A DNA stretch of 64,000 nt from Pachyseris speciosa (Eukaryota; Cnidaria; Anthozoa; Scleractinia; Pachyseridae). The notes beneath the pieces are model-generated. The model made no database searches. It saw nothing but the letters and a program-made list of their open reading frames with translations, and was not told where the DNA came from. The stretch covers positions 493,501-557,500 of the forward strand of contig JAEMWC010000393.1 of the NCBI GenBank assembly GCA_016490735.1, given 5' to 3'. This document shows, one piece after another, positions 30,612-42,194 of the stretch. Position 1 is the stretch's first letter, and each line of letters starts with the position of its first letter. The position numbers and the translations under genes are program-made.

Positions 30612-31632
30612 TGATATACCTCACAAATTAATGTGATTTGGTAAGCTGAAGCCACTCTAAAGGCACTAAGGCCACATGGTAGCGGGCATTACCCCTTAAA
30701 TCTACCAAAGCAAAGATTGAGCCCAAGCATTAGCAGCCATGGACAGCTGTTTCGGCCTTGTTAGGCCTCATCAGCATGGCATAGCTAATGCTCAGGCTCA
30801 AGTACCCACATATCCATAAAACAAGCAGTGAAAAGGTAAAGCTTGTGGGATGTGGCTGGAGTGACAAGGATATACCTCACAAATTAATGTGATTTGGTAA
30901 GCTGAAGCCACTCTAAAGGCACTAAGGCCACATGGTAGCGGGCATTACCCCTTAAATCTACCAAAGCAAAGATTGAGCCCAAGCATTAGCAGCCATGGAC
31001 AGCTGTTTCGGCCTTGTTAGGCCTCATCAGCATGGCATAGCTAATGCTCAGGCTCAAGTACCCACATATCCATAAAACAAGCAGTGAAAACGTAAAGCTT
31101 GTGGGATGTGGCTGGAGTGACAAGGATATGCCTCACAAATTAATGTGATTTGGTAAGCTGAAGCCACTCTAAAGGCACTAAGGCCACATGGTAGCGGGCA
31201 TTACCCCTTAAATCTACCAAAGCAAAGATTGAGCCCAAGCATTAGCAGCCATGGACAGCTGTTTCGGCCTTGTTAGGCCTCATCAGCATGGCATAGCTAA
31301 TGCTCAGGCTCAAGTACCCAAAAGTGAGGTATATCCTTGTCACTCCAGCCACATCCCACAAGCTTTACGTTTTCACTGCTTGTTTTATGGATATGTGGGT
31401 ACTTGAGCCTGAGCATTAGCTATGCCATGCTGATGAGGCCTAACACGGCCGAAACAGCTGTCCATGGCTGCTAATGCTTGGGCTCAATCTTTGCTTTGGT
31501 AGATTTAAGGGGTAATGCCCGCTACCATGTGGCCTTAGTGCCTTTAGAGTGGCTTCAGCTTACCAAATCACATTAATTTGTGAGGTATATCCTTGTCACT
31601 CCAGCCACATCCCACAAGCTTTACGTTTTCAC
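30612..31632. repeat. 256-bp repeat: two full direct copies, a third partial, then inverted copies
   Basis: Units starting TATACCTCACAAATTAATG recur at 30615, 30871 and 31127 (spacing 256 and 256). The third breaks off at about 31325 and the array turns over: from 31326 to 31632 the reverse complement of the unit appears, with an extra inverted end. Copies are nearly identical, so the array is young or homogenised. Flanks at both sides share tgctagtttatttt (30596-30609 and 31633-31646), possibly a target-site duplication. A diverged relative is at 16316-16475. Confidence 0.9.
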
Positions 31633-31978
31633 TGCTAGTTTATTTTAGTTTGTTTATATATGGGTGAAAGAAAATAAACCATTGAAAGTAGTTCATCCAA
31701 CAAATCTAAATTTAATTTATAGTCTTGTTGTCTGCATGGGATATATCAGGCGAGCATTATTTATAGGCTTGACGTTTTTGGTTGCCGCTTGCCGCGTGAT
31801 GTTCAACAGTGTGTCATTGATACTATTCGTCCTAGGGCTCGAAGCTTGGAAGTACGTCATCGAAGATTTTACCAAACCCTGGCATTTTTTCCTCCAGAAT
31901 GAATTAAATTGAGAAGATTATAAACCTAAGAAAACATTGTGGTAATTTTTGACTGATCAGTTCTAAATCGTTGTAAAT

Positions 31979-32000
31979 CGTTGTTGTTGTTGTTGTTGTT
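31979..32000. repeat. (GTT)n microsatellite
   Basis: Seven tandem GTT units. Confidence 0.9.
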
Positions 32001-32592
32001 ATGTTGCATTTTGCATCGCACATTTTTGATAGCGTTTCTTTCAGTAAGGTCGTTAGAATATACTTTTGTATTTTGACCCGAAATATTCTGATGAAAATAA
32101 AGGCAAGAAAGGCTTACTGTTGTCCATTAGAAAGCTTAGGTTTGTATAATTAATCACTGCAATACGTTTCCTACGCTCGTTGACATAGCAATGATTCTAT
32201 GATAACGCCATTGTTTCTGTACAAAAGTCTGCATTATTAAACGTTTGGAATGAACGATAATTTAATCGAAGTGTAAGGAGGCCTAAACTACCCACGCTGT
32301 AATCAGGTAGTGGAAAAACCCATATCTTGAAATAACACATTTAAATCCAGATTTCTAATGCTTAGTGGGTTGTTAACACTTCGTAGTCCACCGTTAGTCA
32401 ACCGCACAACTAATCGAATTATCCAACGCAAGCAACACAACCTTTCATATGTTTTCTTGAAAATTTTCAATGATAAATTGATCGCAAATAAAGAATACTT
32501 AAAATCAACTACCAAAAGAAGGAACATCTTTTCGCCTCGAGTCGAGACTTGGCTATAAACTTTGTTTTTGTTTTGTTTTGTTTTTTTTACAG

Positions 32593-33329
32593 CGCAATTC
32601 TTAAACTTTTTGAAGGCGAGTACCACTGAGGCCTCGAAGCACACCACAAGAAAGGTTTGCACAGTCTTAGCAGGACATAATTCCGCCACGTTTGATGTCC
32701 CTATACTTCTTCGGAACGGTGGACACAATTTTGTTGCTGAACTCACTTCTGTGAACATCAGGTGTGCCGACACTCTTTTCCTGTTTAAATCACTTATAAA
32801 GGACGAGCACTCATCTCTGCAAAATGAACAAGGTCAATTTCCAAAGCCAAAAAAAAAAAAGAGTTCTCTTTACGTACACCTATTTAAGGAAACCTTTGAG
32901 GCCCACGACGCCCTCGAAGATGTCTCTGCCCTCCGTAGAATCTTGTTTTCCTCCAGACTAGCTCTTTCAAATGAAATTATCGTAAACAGAAGCTCGTTGA
33001 TCTCTATGAAAGATGCTGCGGAAGATATGAAATACCTCGACGACCACGACAACCGACTTCTGTCTTTTAGAGGAAAGTTGTACCATCCAGGTCACCAAGA
33101 TAGCCCAGTAAAACAGAACATCGCAGAGAAAATGGCTGGAAGTGGTCTTGAATACGAAGATTTGAAGAATTTGTTCCAGAGATTTGGAAGAAAAGGGCTT
33201 GTTTGCATTCTATCAAAGCCGCCATTGTCCGCTCGCTCGTCGGTGCCAAGAGTCACCCGAACAACAAGAATAGTACTTGCAATAGTGAAACATTTCGAGG
33301 AAATTTCAAAGCATTCCACCTCACAGTAG
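32593..33329 (+). CDS. 3' exon of a DEDDh (DnaQ-like) exonuclease-domain protein
   Basis: A T-rich tract and acceptor TTTACAG|CGCAATTC open a frame of about 245 codons to TAG at 33327-33329. It contains LAGHNSATFDVPILLRN, matching the ExoII motif (His-Asn...Phe-Asp) of DEDDh exonucleases, and AHDALEDVSALRRIL, the ExoIII motif with catalytic His and Asp. The ExoI (Asp-x-Glu) motif must lie in an upstream exon that I could not find in the preceding 1 kb. A Lys run (PKPKKKKSS) and a C-terminal helical region of about 110 residues follow. Many cnidarian genomes, to my knowledge, carry multi-copy proteins of this layout. The exon is intact. It could be a host gene fragment, a duplicated exon or transposon cargo. 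Confidence 0.65.
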
Positions 33330-33929
33330 GTCCTGAACTAATTCTCAAGTCAAAACTTTGTCCCTCTTTGCGAAGAGCTCGAGGTTAAGTTCACTTTCGT
33401 TCAAAGTTCCTTCGATTTCTTTAGTCTGGTGGCTTAGCGGAATCATCGTGACAGACTGGACAAAAGTGCCAAAATTTGTACACATGTACTGTAGCTTAGC
33501 ACCAGTTAATCAATTCTAGGATGGGTGCCCAATCCAATCGCCTATCATTCTCATTTTATTAAGCAATCAAATATCTCAGGAAATAGCTATGATGGGGTAC
33601 CTGTGGTGTTAAATAACAAAACATCGAATTTTACTATTAATGTCAAGAAAATAGTAAATAACCCTTTTAATCTACAGAATTTCAAATATTTAAAAGGAGA
33701 AATAGTTATTGCGTTCGAGAAAGGAGAACGCACACCTTATTTCGTGTTCGTTTTCTTGTGTTCGTTGCACTTGGAGTTTCTGTGCACGATAGTACTGTAA
33801 GGACAATACTGTAGGGACTCCAAAATTATTTTTCAGGGGCGAATAGTCGGGAGGGGTCGAGAATTTATTGGGGGAAGTCGGAATTTAAAGTCGGAACGGT
33901 CGGGTAGGCGTATTTTCCGCTAAGTTCCT
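33330..33929. other. No feature seen
   Basis: Sequence downstream of the exonuclease exon. I see no gene or clear repeat; GGTCGGGTAGG-type words near 33840-33910 may be the eroded end of the neighbouring repeat. Confidence 0.35.
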
Positions 33930-34350
33930 TGCATCACACTACGGCAACCAGTTTCCGTTTTCATACCGAGAAAGACTTGGTTTGAATTTCGCTCGCTTTT
34001 CTTTGCTGTTAATTTTTTTAGCTACCAAATACACTGTACTTTTCGAGTTTTCTCACAACCATATAACAGCGCCAAGTAAACATGGAATATGCAAATATGC
34101 TTTTCCGGGCCTACAACAGGCTTTCGACGATGTGAAAAGTACGGTGCTCCAAAGCTACTCTTTTGTTTTCGCTGTTAACATTGTAGCAAAAAGGTAAACA
34201 ATGTTTTATTCCACGCAGGCAAAGAAACTGAAACGGTTTTGAAATATCGAAGTCCGCGGAATGGTGCTGTGCGATGACCATGATCTAATGAAACATGATT
34301 ACTCTGTTTGCCTAGCACGTGACGTAAATCTGCCACTAAGAAAATGTTTT
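33930..34350. repeat. Diverged copy of the 23518-25330 element's inner arms
   Basis: CGAGAAAGACTTGGTTTGAA, ACCAAATACACTGTACTTTT and GGAATATGCAAATATGC align in order with the left arm of the GGGTCGGTAC element at 23770-23910. CCTAGCACGTGACGTAAATC at 34312-34331 aligns inverted with 23956-23975. The subterminal minisatellite and termini are not recognisable here. Confidence 0.6.
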
Positions 34351-34382
34351 CTACCGCTTTCCGTAAACGTTCCGTTGGTTAA

Positions 34383-35149
34383 GGCCATGTTTACAAGCGG
34401 GGAAGGTAAGCTAGTGCTATAGGGTTACCCTAGCAGGAGGTTCAAAGATAGCCCGGGTTTACAAGCAAAATTTCACATGTAGGGTTACTCTGGCACCCTG
34501 GGCCGGTTGTTCGAAAGCCGATTAACTTAATCCAGGATTAGCGTAAACTTTGGTTGCAGTTTTTAAGTTTTGGATGAAAGTTTCTTTTGGTGCTTTTTGC
34601 TTTTCAGTATTGACGTCCTCTAATCTAAAATTCTGCAGAATATCAGCGTTGAACAACGTTAGTGGATAGAGAAATAAAGTCCTTGGTTAATTCTTAATCT
34701 TGGATTAGGGTTAATCGGCTTTTGAACAACCGGGCCCAGGATAACTGAATCGCAAACAAAATGGTCGACAGGAAAAGAGTTCTGCTAAGTACTTCGATTC
34801 TCCTTTTGTGCTGCCTGTTATTGCTCCCTTCGAGTGTCATGGAATGCTGTTATGTTACCTTTTTATTTCTAGACAACGACAACAAGTTACAATACAATAC
34901 TTCACTCGCACGAATGGCTTGAATGCAACATTTGAAACGGGAGAGTGATTCGACGAAGAAGATCACGAAGAAAACTTAGCTGTACAGATCATTGGTGAAA
35001 GAAGTTTTTCGAGGGAAGGATGCTTACCTACCTTGCACTTGAAATGTTTTCTGTTTAGCTACCTTGTAAACACGCTGATAACAAAAAAAGCAAAACAAGG
35101 AAGAAATGTGGGAGCGCTAGGGTTACCCTACCTGCTTGTAAACAGGGCC
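34383..35149. mobile_element. TAA-flanked MITE (GGCCATGTTTACAAGC ends) containing a second MITE
   Basis: GGCCATGTTTACAAGC at the left and GCTTGTAAACAGGGCC at the right are inverted, with GTAGGGTTACCCTA-like blocks just inside. TAA flanks both ends (34380-34382 and 35150-35152). A 3-bp TAA duplication fits PIF/Harbinger. The element is interrupted near its left end by the MITE at 34500-34737. Confidence 0.8.
34500..34737. mobile_element. 238-bp Harbinger-type MITE nested in another MITE
   Basis: GGGCCGGTTGTTCGAAAGCC at the left and GGCTTTTGAACAACCGGGCCC (approximate inverse) at the right, with GATTAACTTAATCC / GGATTAGGGTTAATC inside. The ends are of the same class as the 5951 Harbinger terminus. 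Confidence 0.8.
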
Positions 35150-35855
35150 TAAATCAAGACCTCTGTCGAAGTAATCGGCAAGAATACAGCTTCAATATGG
35201 CTCAGAAATTGAAAACGTATGGATAGTGAGTTTTTACCCTGAACTGTGCTAAAATTGTGCAGTTATTTCATTTGCAACGGTTTTACCTTTGCGTGCTGAA
35301 CTGTTTTCTCTCACTCACCATTTTGTTTAAAAACTTCTTATTCGGTCTGGTCACTGTGCCCCTCATGGGAATGACAGACCTTCTGAGCTGACTGATTGAT
35401 TTTGAATTTGATTGATTGATTTTATCCTATCAGTATGAAATATTTTATACTTTGATTGATTCCATACTATCAGTCTATGCCGTTTTAAAACATACTTTAA
35501 GTGAGCTCACTAAATTATATTTTTACAGAGCAAATTACTGTTACCATTTAGTACTGAAAATATACTCCCCCCCCCCCCCCCTACCTGTACCCGTTTTCTC
35601 TTCCCATATTTGAAACACAGCAGTCACGTGTTTGGTTTGGAATAAATAGTTGATACAGGTTGTTGTTATATAATTTCGTCTCCTATTTTTGTCCATTTTC
35701 CACTACACACCGGATTCTGTTTTTGGAAGGTTCGTCCGATTAGTTGTAAATTAACTGCTATGAGAAATTTCTAACGTACCAAGTTTCTGGCAGTTGAAAT
35801 GGGACAGCTACTAATTTATGATCTGTGTATGGAACTACAGAGAAATTCTACGACT
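35150..35855. other. Non-coding with a 14-base C homopolymer
   Basis: A TTGA/TGATT short repeat at 35380-35425 resembles a retrotransposon tail and a run of 14 C bases lies at about 35568-35581. No gene. Confidence 0.4.
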
Positions 35856-36440
35856 TACCTTAAATATTACATGAAAATTTTGCGACATGTTTATTTCGCG
35901 ATTTCACGAGGCGCTCATTTCGCGACACTTAAATTTCGAAATTTTGCGGAAATTTTCCGATTTCAAATCACTTTAATTTCGCGTTTTTGCTTAAGACTTA
36001 ACGCATAACTTGAACTTGAATCAAATAAAACTACTTCATTTTATTAACAACCGTAAAAGCCACTGAGAGGTTCAAGCAGCCAGCGGAACAGCACGACAAG
36101 GAGCCAGTAAATGGACGGTTTGAGGACTGTTCAAAAGAAATGCTGCCTGCAGCAGAAGAAGAAAATAATAATGATGAGGACGATCAAGATGTTGCCTCAG
36201 AATAGTTAAAAATATGATTTTCTGAAGGTTTCATTGCTAATAAACTGTATGGTTGTAACACTACGAGGATTAAAATATAAGAAAGTAAGTATTATTGATA
36301 TCAGAGAGTCACCTCAGTTATTTTCGCGTCATGTTATGTTCGCGACACTTACTGTTTGCGTCACTTTAATTTTGCAAATCTTTTAAAATCACAACATTGG
36401 CGAAATTAACGTGTCACGAAAACGTTATGTAATAAAGTAC
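35856..36440. mobile_element. TIR DNA-transposon remnant with TTTCGCG subterminal repeats
   Basis: The left end TACCTTAAATATTACATGAA and the inverse of the right end (TACTTTATTACATAACGTTT) align with small gaps, and both continue into repeated ATTTCGCGACACTTAAATTT-like words. The interior retains only a short 3' coding tail. I cannot assign the superfamily with confidence. Confidence 0.55.
36027..36205 (+). CDS. C-terminal coding tail of an unknown protein, inside a TIR element
   Basis: A short frame ends with TAG at 36203-36205. It reads KATERFKQPAEQHDKEPV, then NGRFEDCSKEMLPAAEEENN and an acidic NDEDDQDVASE end. Codon use and composition look protein-coding, unlike the AT-rich surroundings. 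Being flanked by inverted TTTCGCG-rich ends, it is probably the last piece of a transposase whose body was deleted. No catalytic motif remains. Confidence 0.4.
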
Positions 36441-37786
36441 CTGTTCCATGTCTAGCTACTCACAATAACATATATTGGTTATTATGATGAAATACAGATC
36501 ACACCATTTGATTCAGTGCACAACCGATAACCTTGGTTGGCCTGTGCTGCAAACAATCCCTCAAAAGTGTAACTTGGTAACCACCCACATTTATGTAATA
36601 TGCATTTATACATTAGTGAGCATAATTTGGATGACCTTCGAAATAAAATCTTCACAGAAATCCTAATGTTCATTATATAATCTTTTAATTGCCTAAAAGA
36701 CTTCGTAAAGGGCTTATAATATATATATATATAAAAATAACAATTGCTTGGTAACCAGGCAATTTTGAAACATTTTATGAAAGGAAAATAAGCAGTTATC
36801 ATCCAGGGAAATCCTTGCATTAATTTTTAGCCATTTTACTCTTCAAAACTGCAAAAAATACTATTTTGAGACAAAAAGCCTGGTTACCAAGCACAGCAGT
36901 GTGAAGATGAAAAGTATTTCCCAGTTTATACGTTAAGGAGAAGTTTCTTTCTTGAGCACACATCCCATATTTAATACTCGTATCCCAAGGAAACGGCGTA
37001 CAAAGTTTGGCACTTTTGTCCGCTATGTCACGATCCGTCTCCAATTTTGCGTTAAGCCACCAGACTACTTCGCTCACGATCATGTTAACATCAGATCCGA
37101 AGCAGAGGTACGCGCGCGTGTGCGCGTGGTTGGGAATTTCACGCATGCTCAAATAGTGATCTTGGCGAATTTCTATTCTGTGAAGTACCGTGTTGTGCGA
37201 TCGAAAAAATGCGAAACTTGCACGTGAATATCTCCAGTTTTCTTCGGTGAAATATCTTCAAATTTTACAGAGCGGTAATTACTGTTTACGCCTTCGGTCT
37301 GCCAATTCACCAAGAAAATTTGTAACCCAATTTTTTAAGTGGAGTTAAAAAACACAAATTTGCTAAAAGCGACGAAACTACCTTTGTAACCCCAATATTT
37401 TTGGCCCTGAGAAGATTTCTCTGGACAAATTTCATGTAATGTCAAGTTTAGGAAATTTTTACCGAAGGAAATGGAAGAAAATTAAAGTAAAAGCAAAATA
37501 AACACTGTAAACAACCTATATTTAGAGATTTTTAATTCCAGGTAAAACCCTGTTAATTTAACAGTGATGGTTCAAAAGAGTAGTTTTGTCTTCCAGAAGT
37601 TTATTTCGATAGACTGGAGAGAGGTGCGATTAAGAGTAATGCGAAAATTCCCGTGAATAGTGGATACTAGCGCGCGCCAAATAAACAGCGAATAACCATA
37701 TGGAGCCACCTTAAGCATAATTAAAAGACGAAAACTAAGGGCTTTTGTTGACAGTATTAGCGCCTAATGATGAAGAAGTTCCTTCT
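36441..37786. other. AT-rich, no gene seen
   Basis: It contains a short (TA)n run at 36719-36732 and the inverted words GCCTGGTTACCAAGCA / TTGCTTGGTAACCAGGC at 36743-36762 and 36878-36894, which bracket about 130 bases like a small hairpin element. No exon recognised. Confidence 0.4.
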
Positions 37787-37819
37787 TCTAAAAATAACAT
37801 ACTTCAAGACTACAGTGCA

Positions 37820-37975
37820 AAAACCATACCCTAGTTTTCGCTGGACCAAAATGGTCAAAATTGATACCTTATTTCAGACCAAAAAAACCATAAAAAACCA
37901 TACCCTTTGGGGCCGCACATACGTATATAGCCCAAATAAGGGAGTACCCTCCCCCCCCGGGCCATCTCCCAGCTG
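37820..37975. repeat. 'AAACCATACCC' repeat ending in a C-run and CCCGGG
   Basis: AAAAACCATACCC recurs, and the tract ends GGGAGTACCCTCCCCCCCCGG. A related sequence at 43311-43650 ends the same way, so both are copies of one repeat family. Confidence 0.5.
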
Positions 37976-38439
37976 ACAAAATAGCGAGAATATGGCGGAT
38001 TTCCACAAGACGACCGCTTGCCAAACGTACTACTTTTTGTATCTGTTCCCCACGTAAGCGGTTTCTTAGAAATCTAATTCTCAAAATGGCGTCAAATTTT
38101 ACAAAGAAACCGGTATGGAGAGGTTTGTAATATTTCGAAAAAGACTGTTAAAAATTACAGATGGAACATTTGCCGGAGCGGGATGCCATTATAACGACTG
38201 CAATTTGTGTTCTGCTGTAAATAATAGATCATAATAGGACTTCAGGCAGAAAAATGCACTTCATTTTTCCTTTGGTTTGTATCGAGGTGAACGACCCATT
38301 TAAGCCTTTCTGATTTACTCCACAATCAGGCTTATCCCGGTTGAAGCAATCTGTGAGTGTTTCTAATAGCCTAAAATATTTAAAAGGTCAGAGTGTTACT
38401 ACCGAGGAGGTGGTCTTTAAAGTCGCTTTCACATGCGAC

Positions 38440-38542
38440 TGCCGTTTACAAAGCCGGTACCAGATTTCAAGGACAATAATGCACTGACAATCAGCTACGT
38501 AGAAATTCCAAACGCGGTTTTAGAAGAGAAATATGGATTTAA
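38440..38542 (+). CDS. Possible exon with strong donor (low confidence)
   Basis: The plus strand reads LPFTKPVPDFKDNNALTISY and VEIPNAVLEEKYGFK, ending at a good donor TTTAAG|GTAAAC. The sequence looks protein-like, but I found neither a clear acceptor nor a neighbouring exon and do not recognise it. Confidence 0.25.
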
Positions 38543-38879
38543 GGTAAACTTAGACTGTCCCAGGCTTGAAGGTCGATTGAGACGACTTTGTTCCGAGAGT
38601 CAAAGCCAATTAAGGGGGAATACTCGTGATTCTTAGCAATAAAAACATTTATAAATTAACTGTAAGTACATCTCAAACGCAAAGAAAAAACAGCACTTTT
38701 TTTTAAACTTCGCACGTATTTATTTCCAGATAGGACTTCAAACAACAATTGGTCATTATTAATCTTTATAGTTAGCCTCCTTTGTTCGATGGTCTGTTAG
38801 TACTCTTCATTTCAGCTTCATCACGCAGTACACAACATGATCGAAAACCGTTAGGTTTATTTTGGCGGCTTAGGCCGAG

Positions 38880-39073
38880 CACCAGAAAAACTGTAACATT
38901 AAGTTATAGCCTCGATGGTCCGTTTGTACTCCTCTTTCCACTTCATAAGTTTGTGGGTCAGAGGCGTTTTTGTGCCTCTTCGTAGGCGTTTCGTACAACC
39001 CCACAAATGACAGATTATGGAGTTTTTTGTAATCAATTTCGCTCGTGTTTCTCTTCATACCCACGGCCGCCAT
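38880..39073 (-). CDS. N-terminal exon of an unrecognised protein, start MAAVGMKRN
   Basis: The minus strand has an ATG at 39073 in a good context (CCAACATGGCGGCCG), also a match to the YY1-type 'ATGGCGGC' promoter motif. It reads MAAVGMKRNTSEIDYKKLHN, then LSFVGLYETPTKRHK and DPQTYEVERG. The 'YEVER' before a possible donor (GGA|GTACAA near 38930) resembles the first strand of a chromodomain, but the rest is not seen. The exact 3' end is uncertain. Possibly a host or transposon chromodomain protein's first exon. Confidence 0.35.
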
Positions 39074-39284
39074 GTTGGATTCACTTGAAGCTGACGCTGC
39101 GCGGATTCTTCGTGACCGGAATTGTTGGCGATGATTGGTTAAACAAAGAAACTACGTCAAAAAAGAAAACCGCACAAAAATGAACTGTGCATGTGTAAGT
39201 AAAACCACTGCAACGTTATCGGGTCTTATCGTGTTATCTACGGGCACTGATTTAGGTATTGGAAAGTATTCTATTGTAGGTACA

Positions 39285-39486
39285 CAGCCAGCGGTTATAA
39301 AGTACAAGTCACATTCCACAGGTCAACATACAGGCCACCACGCTACCGATAAATAAAGAAACCCAAAAGTATCTCCTAGCCCTAATCACTATTCAACATT
39401 TTCTTTTAGATTGAGGAGAAACTGTTTGGGTCAGTTACCAATCAATAAAATTAAAACAGTGACCTGTACCTGTGACCTGTGGAATG
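39285..39486. mobile_element. MITE copy 2 of the 8799 family, left part (split by insertion)
   Basis: TATAAAGTACAAGTCACATT, CCACAGGTCAACATACAGG, CTCCTAGCCCTAATCACTAT and GTGACCTGTACCTGTGACCT align collinearly with the copy at 8799-9005. It is interrupted after GTGGAATG at 39486 and resumes at 42195. Confidence 0.8.
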
Positions 39487-42194
39487 GGGAGTGTCTAGTT
39501 TTCGCGGGTCGCGGGTGAATTGTAGCGGGTCGCGGGTAATTTGTTCAGGATCAGTCTTTGACGTCAGTGAATTTTATATAAACAAAAGGTTATTACCCGG
39601 TATCAAATAGTTTCGCAGAATACGACAAGCTCATTGAACTGTCCCCTTTCAGGGATGCCTTTGGAAAATCGCAACTGTGCGCAAGCGTTCAAACGAAAAA
39701 CTGACGATGTTTGCGTTACTATGGACATAAAAAAAAACTGGACTATATCACTCAGGAGAAAATAGGCTAACAAAGTATGTGAGGCTTTTACGGTATTCCG
39801 TTTGGTTCCTGAGAAAATCCATTGTAAAGTTGGCCAATATAATTTTTTTCTATGCGTTCCACGTGCTTGGACGCCACCATAAAAATATTTCGAATTTGTT
39901 AAAGCCTCGTACAATTTGGTGCAGTAACGTGTGAGGAACATTTTCGCTAAATTCCGTTAAAATCTGATAAATCTAGCTTAAGATTAATTGGTTCGACTGG
40001 AGGAAATACACGCAAAAATAAATCCCGAGTTTTTGGCCTCCAAAGATTCGCACAGTTTTCACAACTCATTGGAGGTGCGTGATGCCAAAGCGGTAATGCC
40101 GCCGACCAATAGAGGACAACTGAGGAACTTTCGGAAGATGATAAGCGATAAATTAGCCTCATTCAATCGCGGGAAAGTTAATTCCACGTTCAGACGGAGT
40201 GTTCGTTTGGTTATTATCAGAAGGAATACGTTTGGTGAACTAACGTCTGGAAATCGGTTGGAATGTTGATAGAAACAAAATATGCAATTCGAAATCCCAA
40301 GTGAAGCTTCGCTCATTTAGTAACTGCTCCAAAAAGCCAGTTTTCTTAGCTTTTCCCGCCTTCGTTTACCCATTTTGTAAATCAATCGCAACATTAATTA
40401 ATGATTCCTCTTACCAAACAGCGCAAAATTCAAATTTTGAAAAGTTTGTCCCTTACAACTTTTAATGACTTTAATTTAAATATTGATGTATATTGTATTC
40501 TCCCCTGCGATTCTTTTGCGACGCAGGCAAAGCTTCTTTGCAACCTTTTTAACGGACTGTCCGGTGACAACTGAATTCGAAGGCAAATTTATTGAATTCT
40601 TATTTTCAGTCGAGTCGGTATCATTCGCTGGGCTTAGAAGTGACCTTCTGTGGCCTGAAAAATATATCGTGAAATATTAAATAGTTCTTCAGTTCAAGAA
40701 AATGAACAGAGTGCTTGCTTAATTTTTGAATTCAGGACTGAAAGGTACATAAAGAGAAGTAATGCTGAACAGCGAGCTTGAAAGCTTAGAAGCGAGCTCT
40801 TTAAATGCCTTGCAACGTCTTAAACGCGAGCTGCTCAAAATGGAACGAATATAGAGTGGGGGTGGGGGTTAGGTTGGACAGTTGACTGTGCAGCATGGGG
40901 TGGAGTGATATGGAATTCAATAAATAAAATAGAATGACTAGGATGAATAGGAGAGAGAATATAGAGTGGGGGTGGGGGTTAGGTTGGACAGTTGACTGTG
41001 CAGCATGGGGTGGAGTGATATGGAATTCAATAAATAAAATAGAATAGCTAGGATGAATAGGAGAGAATATAGAGTGGGGGTGGGGGTTAGGTTGGACAGT
41101 TGACTGTGCAGCATGGGGTGGAGTGATATGGAATTCAATAAATAAAATAGAATGACTAGGATGAATAGGAGAGAGAATATAGAGTGGGGGTGGGGGTTAG
41201 GTTGGAGAGTTGACTGTGCAGCATGGGTGGAGTGATATGGAATTGAATAAATAAAATAGAATGACTAGGATGAATAGGAGAGACACTATGGCATATTTCC
41301 TTAATGACAGCCGCCACACAAGCTATTGGAACTTAGTCAGAGAAGTCAAATTAAGAACAGTTAGAAAGTCCGTGTTCAGTTTATTTCTTCTCAAAACACA
41401 GGTAAGTGGCTGTTGTAGAGAGTGGTCGTGAGTGAGTGAGTGAGTGTATCCGCTGGGAGAAAAAAGTGGCCGACGTCGAGATGTGACCATTGTTCCACTG
41501 TATCAGGTCTAGTCTGATTAAGACCAGGTACACCTGAACACCGTTCATGGATTTAATGTTAATAACTCGTTCGCGTTTGAAGCAATCAAAAACTGTATGC
41601 TCATTACACGAAGCTATGTTGGGGGATATTTTGTGAATAGTTTGGTGATTTTTGGGTGTATTTAGGAAGAAATAATTTTTCTCAAAGGATTAGTTACATT
41701 TAGGGAAATAAGGAATATTGAAGATTTAATTAAGGTTTAAAACTGGGTTGAAGTTAGAAATTGGTAGACGGTCACCAAACAGTTCCCCAGCAACCTGCAC
41801 TGCCCTTATGGGGTGTCAACTTTCTGCTGGTGTTTCAAAACATATTTACTCCATTTCCATCCCTTCTTCAAATTCCTTAAAATTTCACTCAAAGTGCATG
41901 TGTACCCCTACCTTAACACATGACCTTTTGCTGTAGTGCACGCTAGTCTTTGAAGTTTTACTTACTCAATTATTTTAGCTTCTTTATCACACTATCTGCG
42001 ACAGGGATAAGTTGTTTTAAAAATAAAGCTCAAGTTTAGCTTCTATCTCCGTCACTTCCACATGCCATGAGCACGTTCAAGCAAGCAAGAGATTAGACGA
42101 GCTCTCTAATTACTAGTTTCTCACCCGCGACAATTTCTCCGCGACCCGCGACAATTTACCCGCGACACGCGACCCGCGAAAATTAGATTGTCCC
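39487..42194. mobile_element. 2.7-kb non-autonomous element with CGCGGGTCGCGGG ends, 8-bp TSD
   Basis: The element is inserted in a MITE; the exact 8-mer gtggaatg flanks it (39479-39486 and 42195-42202), and the uninterrupted MITE copy at 8799-9005 has a single gtggaatg, confirming the duplication. Ends are inverted (GGGAGTGTCTAGTTTTCGCG versus GGGACAATCTAATTTTCGCG) and run into GCGGGTCGCGGGTAATTTG repeats. Inside are a four-copy 110-bp minisatellite and unremarkable DNA; no transposase is recognisable. An 8-bp duplication fits hAT among other superfamilies. Confidence 0.9.
40846..41285. repeat. 108-110 bp minisatellite, four copies
   Basis: Units begin ATATAGAGTGGGGGTGGGGG at 40849, 40959, 41067 and 41177 and are nearly identical, differing by an AG pair and a few bases. 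It lies within the 39487-42194 element. Confidence 0.95.

Noticed and set aside
30596..31646. CRISPR-like array
   Set aside because: Units of 256 bp, directly adjoining with no spacers, in a eukaryotic context and partly inverted.
32303..32773. 156-codon minus-strand frame
   Set aside because: Antisense to the exonuclease exon and its intron; the plus strand has catalytic motifs and a good acceptor.
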